Below, one piece after another: positions 10,840-21,609 of a DNA stretch of 64,000 bases. Under the pieces are notes generated by a model that saw only the letters and a program-made list of their open reading frames with translations, was not told the DNA's origin and did no database searches. This DNA comes from Albula goreensis (lineage: Eukaryota; Chordata; Actinopteri; Albuliformes; Albulidae), in the NCBI GenBank assembly GCA_022829145.1, contig CM040744.1, forward strand, positions 15,790,218 to 15,854,217, read 5' to 3'. Made by a program: the position numbers and the translations under genes. Numbering within the stretch: the first letter of the stretch is position 1; the number at the start of each line of letters is the position of its first letter.

Positions 10840-11135
10840 GACAATCAGCTATATGAGTTGATCAAGTGGAGAGTTAGTTTTTTGGGAATTTTACCCAGAC
10901 ATTGGGGTTAATGACTACTGCAGGTTTCATGTAGTGTCACAGGACCTTAGTTCAACCTCTCACCTGGAAGGTAGTATGTTCTGCAATACAGTAATGTGGC
11001 ATAGGGGTTGTCTTGTTCAGATGGAAGAATGCCCCCTACTGGCCCATCAAAACCTCATCCACCTTCAACATGGTTACCATAGGAGGTCACCAATCCAAGT
11101 ACTAACCAAGCCCACACCTGCTTAACAGCAGCAGT
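10840..11135 (-). repeat. 5S rRNA-derived SINE, copy A
   Basis: Read on the minus strand, 11124-11091 is TTAAGCAGGTGTGGGCTTGG followed by TTAGTACTTGGATT, clearly the internal-promoter region of 5S rRNA (AGCAGGGTCGGGCCTGGTTAGTACTTGGATGGGAGACC in normal 5S). Next comes a body with GGGCCAGTAGGGGGCATTC (about 11043-11025), then a tail with ACCCCAATGTCTGGGTAAAA (about 10907-10886). The body motif recurs at 30066-30090 and the tail recurs at about 31002-31030. This matches the layout of fish SINE3-type elements, in which a 5S head drives RNA polymerase III. The 5' third of the 5S head is missing, so this is not a functional 5S gene. Confidence 0.8.
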
Positions 11136-12242
11136 TTAAAGGCCCCCTCCAGCCACTGTACGTCCCTTCCTGGTTTTTCTGAAGCAGTTATCTAAATAGG
11201 CAAAAGTGAATTGGTAGGAAAAGGGTAACGTAAGCCCCCTCCCATTTGTCCAGCCATGTTATGAGCAGGATACCTAGGGTATGTCTGTAATATAAGATTA
11301 ATTGTAAGTTGGAAATTCTTTAAGGAGGAAATTGTTTATAAACCTAAAAGTAAAGTGGAGTTTGGAGTTGTCTCATTGTTCAACACCAGTGTCGAACTTC
11401 AGGCCATGATATATCAGCTGAAAAACTTCAAAATGAGCATGGGCCTTTAACAGCAGCCAATCAAGAACTGCCTTTTGAAGAAGGCTTCATTTTTGTATGG
11501 TAAAACTAGCCTCTCTGGTCTCCACTACTGATTTTATCTATTTTTGTATCCCTGGGAAAGAACCATTTTCCCTGGAAGCTGTTTCTGAGTTGAATTTAAA
11601 AAAGGAAATAATAAAAACATAGTAGGAGGTTGGTGAATAACATGGGTCAAAGCTATTTTGCCATTTGCTCTTGATACTCATTAGCCTGTCACAGTTAGGA
11701 ATGATCAGTGGCTGCTTATTTGTAGCTCTCTGAAATGGATGCGGGTTGGATTAATATATTATTTAAACATGTAACAATATTTAATGAACAGTCGTGGCTT
11801 ATCTGTGTGGCACACAGCACTAATGTCAATTTTTAATTTATGTTCACTGTTGTTGCTAGGATAACATAAACATGGCTAAAGGGTTTATTGAGAGATTCAG
11901 TGCACTCTTTTAAACTTTATTTCTGAAGGTCTGATAGTGCCATCAGGTTTTTTTTTTTGGAAATAATCCTTTGACTGCTGGGATGTACAAACTGTTCCTG
12001 TACAATCCTTTGCAAGTGTACTGTGGCCTTCCCTGTTTTTTTTATTGCCTTTTTCAGATTCATTTCCCTCCCTGCATGGCTTGGCTGGAGGGGGGAGGGA
12101 GGTGGCTATATGTAGATGGGCGTGCTGCTTGAGTTGGCATGGCTGAAATTTATCAATTTTTTAAATTTATTTTTGTCCCTCACCCACCGCAGCCTTCCTT
12201 ATCAGTCCCACCACAGCAACCTTCCCCCAAAACGCTTGGGGG

Positions 12243-12490
12243 GAGGTGGCTGTACACATGACTCCTCTGAGTCACATGACTGGTCCTTGCTTCTTTCCGC
12301 GCTGCACCTTTGACACCAATTACATACTGCTTATGTAGGTGGAGGAACATGAAATCAACATATACACTTGATTCACACACCTTCAGTTGCCCAGTCAGCC
12401 AGGAGTGGCCGATAGAAAGCAACGAGACTGGTGATTTTAACTGGCTAAATCCTTTATCGTTCTACAGTAAGGCTTTGCATTGTGGTATTT
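12243..12490 (-). repeat. tRNA-derived SINE family B, copy 1 (headless)
   Basis: On the plus strand it carries CACATGACTCCTCTGAGTCA, then GTGGAGGAACATGAAATCAA, CCCAGTCAGCCAGGAGTGGC and AACGAGACTGGTGATTTTAA. The same ordered blocks recur at 27610-27985 and 61667-62240. The tRNA head seen at the right end of the 27610 copy is not evident here. Orientation is inferred from that copy. Confidence 0.7.
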
Positions 12491-13104
12491 TTCTTGAAAT
12501 TATATTAACACAAATTGAAAACCACAGATATTTGTATATTTGCGTATATACTGTTTGATGTCTTGCAATATTTATTCCTAGCTTGGTACTATAGTTAAAT
12601 ATATTTTAAAGTTACTTATTTAATATAAAATATATGTGAGTTATGAGTCTTAAATGGTTTTGAAGATCAAATTTCTTCAGATGTCTTTGGAGATTGAGAT
12701 TTCAGTACGCCTTTGTAGAAGGCAACAATCTGGGCTGTGTCACCTCCTTGGTGAACAGAATAGATCCTGATCTCAGGCCAGCTCTCTGGCTCGATCTATT
12801 ATTAAGCTCTCTCACTGGTGGTGTGATGCTCCGTTAGCGTGGGACATGCTTTGGGTATGATCGCCAAGCCTATCAACAGAGCCAGGGCGCTCTGAATCTA
12901 GGGCCCTTTAAAATATTCAGCACACTGGGGGAGAGAAACCAATCCATGACAAGATACCGTAAGTCAGGAATAGATTTATGTATTTGGCTTATGGATCGTT
13001 AATGACACATATGGCACCGGCACTTGGGATTGTGTTGCAGTTGCAGAAAGGCGGATGTTTCCGAGGACACAGAGTATTACAGATAGGAGAATGAGGCCAC
13101 AGCA

Positions 13105-13290
13105 CAACACCCAAGATGGGCAGAGCTAACATATCGCATCGCTTCCTCTGTGAGTTGAGCCAGTCTGTGTCTTTTTCTGGGGAGAACCCAGCTTTTTCAT
13201 CAGGTCAAAGGACTCTGTGACTGACAGGTCATTGTAGCTCCACCCATTATTGGCTTCATGATACCTCATTATGCTGTCTCGAAGGGGTGC
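13105..13290 (+). repeat. Dispersed repeat family C, copy 1
   Basis: It shares ordered blocks with 40485-40640: GGGCAGAGCTAACATAT (AGGCAGAGCTACCACAT in the other copy), a TGTCTTTTTCTGG-type block, and GGACTCTGTGACTGACAGGT followed by CATTGTAGCTCC. I recognise the arrangement as a repeat from the two copies but cannot name its class; no terminal repeat or tRNA/5S head is obvious. Confidence 0.65.
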
Positions 13291-13299
13291 AGGTGCTGT

Positions 13300-16200
13300 C
13301 AATGCAAACCACTTCTCAGTCCAGATGATGTAATTTCTTCTCACAAACTGCCAAATATTTTTTAACACATTTTTAGGGGTTGTGGGTCAGTCAGGCCAAC
13401 TGTAGAAGTAGAAGTGCCTGGAACTACTTCTCTGTCCTTTTTTACCTTGACGCATGAGATGTCCTTCATTTTGGCTTTCAGAACCAGGCCTTCCCTTCGG
13501 ATCCAGTTGAGCCCAGCTGTGTGTTCTGTGTCAGGCCTGCTGGGAGAGTGGCATGGCAGGGCCTTGGAGCACAGAGCTGAATCTGGGTCATGGGGAATAA
13601 ATTGAGGCTGCAAAAGGCTTGGTCCAGCCGACGGGACCGCCTAACCCTAGGAAATCCTCTTGATGGTGATTAAGAGGTACAAATGAGAAGCTTAGAAACC
13701 AGAGAATCTTCTAGAAATGAGAGCTTGAACAGTAAGGAAAGAAGAGTTGTACATTAACCGTACTAAATTCTTGCCACACTGAGTCAAAATCACTGCCTCA
13801 GAAGGCCCACGTTTTTAGTTCTGATTGATCTACAGAGGGTATGACCCTTATGTGGTCTCATTCCATCTCCACAGACCTTGGATGGATGCTGGACTCTGCC
13901 CTTTGGCACGTAAATGCATCTGATGTAAGCTTTTTTTCCTGCCAGCTGCAATCAGCTGGTTTCCTCCATGCATTTCGATTGCAGTCGCGTAATATCTGCC
14001 CCTGAGGGGCCCAGTTTTCGGCATTTTCGGCGGCAGCTCCCACTGATGCAGACCTTTGATCCGCCCCGACAACGAGACTTTCTGTGGGAAACCCCACTGA
14101 CAAGCCTTAACCTTTAAGCTCTCGTCTCACAGATCCAAAACCCACCTTCATACGAGCTCTGTGACTCACAAAGACTTACCAGAGTATATTCTGTTAAAAG
14201 CAAAGGAGGAAAAGAAACATTCTGAGAGGTGAAAAGAGTGTTTATAAGGTAGGGTTGTGTTTGGTGAGGGGGTATCAGCACTGCATGGAGCCCTGTTTAT
14301 GACTCCTTCCACTGGGGGTGATGTGGGACTGTTTATCTGCTGCAGCCTATTATGTCAGAAGTATGAAACTGTGCACGAAATCATGCATATGTGATCACAT
14401 TTGAGGTAATGGTGACAACATGATTTACATGTGATCATGGGTAGTGTACATGTGAAAAAGTGTGGTATACGCTGGTATCACATGTTAAATGCCCTAAAAA
14501 CACATGAGATCCTCACTTTATTCACATGGGCAGAATCTATGTAACTGATCAATACAGATGTTTTCGATTTCCTTGTAAAAAAAATCAGAGTAACACACCG
14601 TACCTTACCTTGTAAGTGCTACTGTCTCCTCTCTTGGGTGCCCAGTTTCCCCTCTAGCTTCTTTAAATGTCTAGACTCATCACATATATGGTGACTTTAG
14701 TCTTTTTTTGGGAAGCCTTGTTCCCCATGCTTGGAGCTGTCTCACTTCAGATTCACTGTGTGAGGGTGAATTGGTTATGAAACACTCAAGTGAAGCAAAC
14801 CCAGAGGCGAGAAAATGCAAAGGGTTTATGGGAGGCTCTGTGCTCTACCTTCTCAAAGACCCTGGCCCTCCCAGCGAGCAGTTCTCATAAGACACTATAG
14901 CTTCCAGCACCATTCCTTTCAAGCTTGCAGGCTAGCTGAGAAGCGAGTTTGTCCAGTGGATTTGCATTGAGCCATACTGGGATACGCCTGAAGGACTGTG
15001 AAGAGGCAGACATTGGAGCTTATTGCCATGTAGGTTCAAACGTTAGTCCCAGGCCCATTGTGCTACAGATGATTGGGTTTTTTGTTGTCCCCTTATTACA
15101 TTCAGGCTGCCATTAAAGAGCTGTATGTTTGACTTTCTGATCAGAGCTGTGGAGGAGTCCATGTCAACCCTAATGCAAAATGCTATCTGACAGAATCGTC
15201 ATCAGCTTTCAAGGGAGCACTTCCGATAGCATTTCTGCAGAGCATTAAGTATAGAGCAAAATGTAAAATAGGTGACAAACTACAATTTGAAAAGATGAAC
15301 TATGGTTAAAGAGCAATCTAGAACTTTATAAAATTCAGAGGCTGAAACTGAATGATAAAATATGCTGACTAACCACGATAGCAATGCAAAGAAAATGCTA
15401 ACATATAGACTTCTGCGTTTTAATTTCAGTTGCAGTAAAAAGAACAAATTAAATAATATCAAGCAATATGGATAGAATGGCACAGGGAATACATGTAATT
15501 ATAACTGATGTAAAAAGAATCAGTACCCATATTGACTGAGTTAGAATAGAGTGTTCTCCCGGCACGAGTCGCACAGCCGAATGCAGGTCCACGATCAACT
15601 AGAGGGGTCATGAGAGAAGGGGTGCCCCTTCTGATGGGGCACAACTATGGCCAGTTATTTGTTGAACCCGAGATTCCTGGCCATCTGACCATTTCGAGTA
15701 GGCCGCATCACCATGCCAAAAGCACACTTCTGTTACTGAAGGTGATAATCAGGACTCAATGTGTGTCTGTGTTTTACATGCATGATGGTGTGACAGCCTG
15801 GCCAATCAAATTATGTTTTCAAAAGTTATACTGCATTGATGAACATGTGCCCAATCTGGCACCCTTAATGTACAGCTTTCTCTGACAGGTTGTAACTCAA
15901 GCCCCTCATCTCTGTCTCCACGTTAACATGCTAACACACTCATGGGTGCTCTTTGCCTCAGTCTTGAGATCAGCACTTGAGGGAAGCTGTATGGCAGAAG
16001 TGTGTCCATAAATCCCCCTTACTTTAATTAAAGAGAACAGAAGTGCCTGACTGTTATGGGAAAAATGTTTCTCCCTGGAAATCTCATTGCTGCACATGCA
16101 AGACAAAACAGGGGACTTGTGGATATAAGGCTGCATGATTCAGTGTTTCAAATGGACATCAATTCCATGTTATCCAAGTTTGCATAATTCAGCCCATAAA

Positions 16201-17850
16201 TATAAAATACAGCACGCAAATGTATGCAGGCTTGTGGTGTTTTTCCGGTATTGGCTGTTTTTTTTTTTTTTGTGCATGAGATTGATTATGTTTGCTGACG
16301 GATGTGCAGCCATTTCATTTATGGCCTGTCAGACTGAGAGTGATGTATTCTGGGACAAGTTCCTTGAGCCTGTTGAATGACTTGGATAAAACTCTTTTGA
16401 AGTTCAAAAAGTTAATGTTTTTGCAGTTAGAATTTGTAGTGTACAAATTGCCACACAATTAGAAAATTAATACATTTTTATCTTAAATAAAAACAAGCCA
16501 TAGAGGTACCAGGTGGTGTGTCTAGCTGATATAATTATTTTTATTGCAGTGTTTGCATTTTCACACTGCTCCATTACCAACTGTAGCTTGTAGTCCCACA
16601 TGGTGTTCCATTACTAGCTATAGCCTTATGTGCCAGGTTTACACCTCCTTACTATTAAAGCCAGGAGACACTAGAGTGGTTTCGAGGAATAAGTCCGCCC
16701 ATTTTCTGAGATGTAATCATCACAGGGCCAAAGGTGAAAGTCACATGTTAAACGTACAGCACTTCCACAAACTGTTAAGGGTTGGCATCCCTAGTGTTCC
16801 TATCTCAGCTGCAGTCAGTGTTGTTCCTAGATGGAAAGTCTGCTGTGTATTCAGAGCTCAGATCTGACCATCTGTGTTCCGAGACTAAATTGGCCACAGC
16901 GTATGTCCTGCCCTAGCATGCAGTAACGATTTCCTGCAGAGTGAAAAGAACGGTGTCTGACTTGTACTAGCTTTGGCAGTATCACATGCTTGTGTTTGCC
17001 CTCACTGGTCACAGAGATGTTTTCAGTGAAATGAATCTTAAAAGGCCCAATCCAAAGGCCTGAGGAGCATGTCTGGTTGTAGCTCACATGCTAGCTGTAG
17101 GGAGTAGATAAGGAAGGCCCCAAAAATGTTGAGAAAAATCTCACAGACAGACAGCCCTCTTTTGGGTCTTCTATCTACCAGTAAGCATGTTAGCTACAGG
17201 CAACCACTGTGGCACAGCCAGTTTTGCTGGGGTTGATAGTCTATGGACCTCAAATATCTGCTTGCAGCTAAAATGTGCTGCAAGTGGACATTTGATGAGA
17301 ATGCCCTGTGTCTTCTTTTTTTTAACAGTATTAATGTCATATGACCACAGGAAACACTGAGCTTCCTCTATAGACTGATGGTGTGTAACTGCCACTATCT
17401 GATTTTCATGGGTGTAAAACTAAACATTATGTCTAATACTTGGGATGTTTAGTCGACCAGGCTGTCTGGTTTGACTGTACATTTATGCAAAGTTTACATA
17501 ACTCAATCTACACCTGGGGTTATTTCAACAAGGCTTGTGTGGTGCCAACATGTTTGTTTTTAAGGTGTTTGTTTATCAGTGCAAAGAGGCAATCCTGTTT
17601 TTGAATGCTTGTGTACAGTATAGTACATCTGATGTAGCTTTCTTTATGTTGTAATGCCATGTTAACGTGTCATTAATCTGTTATGGCTGAGTAACTTTTA
17701 AGGCCTTCTTCTGTCACTAAAGTAAAGTTTAAAAAAAAAAAATAATAATAACAAATCGGGGGGTCTTTGGCACATTTGACCAACCTCAGTCCCCAGCCCT
17801 GCCCGTGACCTATTCCAGGAAACAAAAGGCACAGAAGGTGGCACAATGTT
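13300..17850 (+). other. Intron segment with no recognised mobile element
   Basis: Mostly unique-looking non-coding DNA. Small features are a perfect 12-bp palindrome ATGTGATCACAT at 14389-14400, inside a 150-bp stretch rich in CACATG/CATGTG words, an AT-rich block at 15250-15500 and a poly-T at about 16259-16271. No exon is supported. Confidence 0.4.
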
Positions 17851-17859
17851 GTTCTCGTC

Positions 17860-18360
17860 GCCCTCATCCCTCGGTGACTAACGGCAGAGGTAGTGAATAT
17901 CCACAGGACTACCGGAAAGCAATTACCACATCACCAGCGGACTGTTAGAACTGTCTGGGCTGCCTCGATCGGAGTAATTGGGATGGGGGTTTTAAATTAC
18001 AGTCTTTCAGTGAGGGATCCACCTTTTCTTTTAGCTGGTGCTGCTCACACATGGGAGGAATGATAACCTGTAATTAAAACCTCGCCCAGGGCAAGAGGTG
18101 TAAGTTTCATTGTGCTCATCGTGCTTCTGAAAAAATCACGAATTTCATGGCTATTTATCCAGGTCAGAAATTGTGCAAAATATTTTTTAATATTTAAAAA
18201 GGCAACAATGACCCAGCTCCTGTTCTATTTAGATATCCAGTAGAACATTGTGAGGAGTGTTAATCTCTTGTGCCGATTTTTAATGGAAAGTATTTAGCCT
18301 CATTTAGGTCTCTCTGGTTGAAATGTGCTGCCAAGCATTATGTAATGTACTACTATTCAG
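17860..18360. promoter_or_regulatory. Candidate conserved non-coding element with TAATT cluster
   Basis: Repeat-free sequence with a local concentration of homeodomain-type cores: GGAGTAATTGGG (about 17970), TTTTAAATTACAG (about 17991) and CCTGTAATTAAAACC (about 18067), plus a few CpGs in otherwise CpG-poor intron. This is a candidate only; conservation cannot be judged from a single sequence. Confidence 0.22.
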
Positions 18361-19009
18361 CAATAGTGTCTGACATTTGCGTTGCAGAATTGTATAATAA
18401 AGCAAGAATATGTCATATCATGTAAATATCCATGTTTAGCTAAACAACATAGATAAACCACATATGTTATATCATATATGTAGACTTTATTTAAGATATA
18501 GTCTTGTTTGAAGGTGCAAGGGTCTGCCTACTGTGGTTGATAGTTCAGGTAGCATTTGTCAGATACTTTTCTGCCACCTCAGTGTGAGAGCTGCTTGTGC
18601 ATATCAGGGAGTGTAATGGTTTGCTAAGTAAGAGCAGATGTACCATCTACTGGTAGAAAGTAGAACAGACGGAAACCATGCATCCCAAAAGGGAAAAAGC
18701 CGTACTGCTGCCGTGCTGTACAATCCAAACAAATCAGCATGAGTCAGTCACTCACGGGCCCTGAACACCGATCAAAAATAAATAAATTCTCTTCCAAATC
18801 TCAACTCAAACTATTTATTGAATAAACTAAATCTGATCATGGTTCATTGCTGTCTGCTGTATCTGTACCACTGTCAGTCAAAAATCAGAGGTTCAGTTGG
18901 ACATTCATGAATATTCATGGCCTCCCCCCTACATGTTCACCGGGGTTTTGGGTTTTACAGGCGCTGTGTTCTTGTTTCTTTGACTTCTTTCACCTGCTTT
19001 GCTGCTCGG

Positions 19010-19200
19010 GAGGCAGTGTGGTGTGAGGGAACATGGAGTATCTACAAACAGAGCATGAAGGTTCAATTCCCAGGTTGGGCAATGCCATGGTAACTTGTTG
19101 TTGTAAATTTGTAAAGCTTCAGTAAATATCCTGCTGTAATAATGCATAGTGTGTGCAAAAGGCTGTTAAGTGGCTCTGCTAAATGCTTAAAAGTATGTGG
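19010..19200 (+). repeat. tRNA-derived SINE, HE1-like, with LINE-type tail
   Basis: A B box, GGTTCAATTCC, lies at 19060-19070, with a weak A-box region about 45 bp before it. The middle segment includes CTTCAGTAAATATCCTGCTG, a block typical of this fish SINE type. The tail GGCTCTGCTAAATGCTT (about 19172-19188) is the shared SINE/LINE tail found widely in fish. An old, diverged full-length copy. Confidence 0.75.
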
Positions 19201-20194
19201 TAGTCATCTTTTCTGTGAAAATGAACAAGCAGTCAGTAGTGTATTGAGAAATAATGACTGATGCTTTAACCTGAATTTGCTCGATGGTGGTATTCACAAA
19301 CAATCCATAAGACATTGAAATATTTCTATCGTGAGTATGTATAAATATTATAATGATGATAATTTATTTTCATGACTGGGATAATGGCCTTAACATGGAG
19401 TTAATATAGATGTTATGAATGCTACATAACATCCATGTAAATGTAGCATATTACCTAATAGTTGATAATTGTGGTGTCATTAGAGCCCTAAACCCTGGAG
19501 CTAGCAGATTCACACAGTGCCCTGCCCTCTGTTTGTCTTTCTGAAAGCAGAGACCTTGATTTGGGGCATAGGCTCCAGCGCAGAGTCTTATTCCAGCAAA
19601 TTGGAAGGCTTCCCAAAGGCCATCCGCTCCCAGAAGTGCTTTTGATTTTCCTTTGATGGAAGAGGGGAAGTGTAATCAGTAATGCTCAGCTGCTGTCACT
19701 GAGAGGCAGGCAGGCAGCATGCCGTTCCCGGATGTACTGTGAGCTCCGATCTGTGTTGTCTGGACTCCATGGTGCTATGTGCCGCAATATGAGGAGATTA
19801 TATGGTTTTTATTTTTACAGATAGGGAATGTTATATCTGTGTGCTGCATACATTACAGTCCATCCCCATAGACCCCTGGGTGTTTGTGTTAGTGGTCTGT
19901 CTACTAGAGGTTTATGGTCTGTCTCCTAAAAGTGTAAATGTGAACCCACATTCACAGGGCTCACGTCTGCTTCCTCAACAAGCATATTTACTTACTCTCA
20001 TAATGGACTAGTTTGTTTAATTTGTAAAGATGGACAAAAACACAAAACAAAACCAAACTGAAATCCACAGTTATTTGGGCACTTTGATGTGTTTTAAACG
20101 CTAAGATGGGTGTGGTCACACTTTTATCACCTCTTGGAAAGGAAGTGGCCATAACTCAAAGTAAAAAAAAAAAAAAACATTAACATTAACACAA

Positions 20195-20319
20195 AGCCTA
20201 TTTCATAATAAAATGTTGAATATCTCATGTAATTTATTGAATACGCTACTGAAAGTGACGCTATCGCACCACCGTAAAGTCGAAAAATTGTCGGATTATT
20301 GTAAGTCAGGGACCGTCTG
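20195..20319 (-). mobile_element. Mariner/pogo-type MITE fragment, one terminus
   Basis: On the minus strand the terminus reads CAGACGGTCCCTGACTTAC from 20319, next to TA at 20320-20321. It matches the pattern of the 41236 element's terminus (CAGACAGTCACCGGGTTAC). The interior, with TTTCGACTTTACGGTGGTGC and CATGTAATTTATTGAATACG, resembles a widespread vertebrate MITE interior as I recall it. I did not find the opposite end, so this is a fragment. Confidence 0.55.
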
Positions 20320-21499
20320 TATATTAAGTGGCCGTTTATGAGATGCAGGCAGGTACAAGAGAAGTAAATTTCAAAAAGTTAAATCTTGATTTAATACTTT
20401 TCAGGTTATAGTATATATCAACAAATCTACATGTAGTATTCAGAAATGTTCTATATTTCTAGCCATTTTACACCAGCAATGTACATTAAACATACACGTT
20501 TTGTATACAATTTTTTATGTGCGCTGTTCTGTAAAAGTTGAAATTCTGATAGTGTGACAGAAATTTAGCCTGACTTGTAGGGTGGTTTGAGTGTGATGGC
20601 AGAAAAATAAGATCTAAATAAGGTGTAGGAATATCACTCCAGCAGATTGAGTGACAACTGTAACACCAAATTCATCCTCAAAGAGCAAACACAATTTTCA
20701 CCTCTTGAGAGAGAGTGACACTGATGGCAAAGTTTTCACAAGAATCTCTGCTGATTTTCAGCATGAACTAAAGGTGCTGACAAAAACTTCTCACTTCAGG
20801 ATGTTGTAATTCAAGTGAAGCTTGGTGAAACTAGCATTGGCTATGCTTTAATGCTAGTGTTAAATTACTGTGACCTCATGGTGCCAATCACCAATGACAG
20901 ACAGTAGGTTTCAGTTACAGCACCAGCTTTGATGTTCCTTCTGCAAGTTGACAGTGGTTGTCAACAATTGCCTACTTAATTCTAGTTCTCAGTTTCCATT
21001 GTGTCTGCAATGTCATTCTTATTAGACATGTAATCTTATACACTAATGATAATGATGATATAACCCATCCAATAGGTTACATCAGCATTTTTGTGACATG
21101 TTTGTAAGTTAAAGGGTAACTGAGCTGAACATTTCAAATGTGATGCACTGTTTATTAGTAGGATTTCACAGGATCTCTGTATCTTCTGAGGAAAACTTTA
21201 AAATGAAGAATCCTTGGAGTTGTGGAGCATTGATGTCCTACCTCCAATAAGAACGGAGAGATTTGCTGCTCCTGGGATGAAACTGGTGCCTCTGTCACTG
21301 GTGAAAATTATCAACACCTGTGCAAGGATGTTAGGAAATTTCATTTTACAAATCCTCTTGTTATTAATTCATTGTTCTATTGTCCAAGTGCTCTGATGAA
21401 TGAGAGCTTGTCAGATTCCAGTCCAGGAAGGCCACAGTATATGCTGGTTTTGATGTGGGTGAGTGATTTAGTTAGTCACTGATTGGCCTAAGGGTTCCC

Positions 21500-21600
21500 A
21501 TACCGTGTCCCCATGGCTTAAACTGGCTGCAAATGGAAAAGAAACACTGCTTCACTCTGGACCTTGATGGCTGGAGTTTGACACCCCTGTTGGAGGTGCA
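21500..21600 (-). repeat. Fragment of dispersed fish repeat family D
   Basis: On the minus strand, CAGGGGTGTCAAACTCCAGC (from about 21589) is the start motif of a repeat very common in fish genomes. Related stretches are at 54924-55075 and 60900-60985. Only the first part is recognisable. Confidence 0.5.
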
Positions 21601-21609
21601 CTCTTTATC

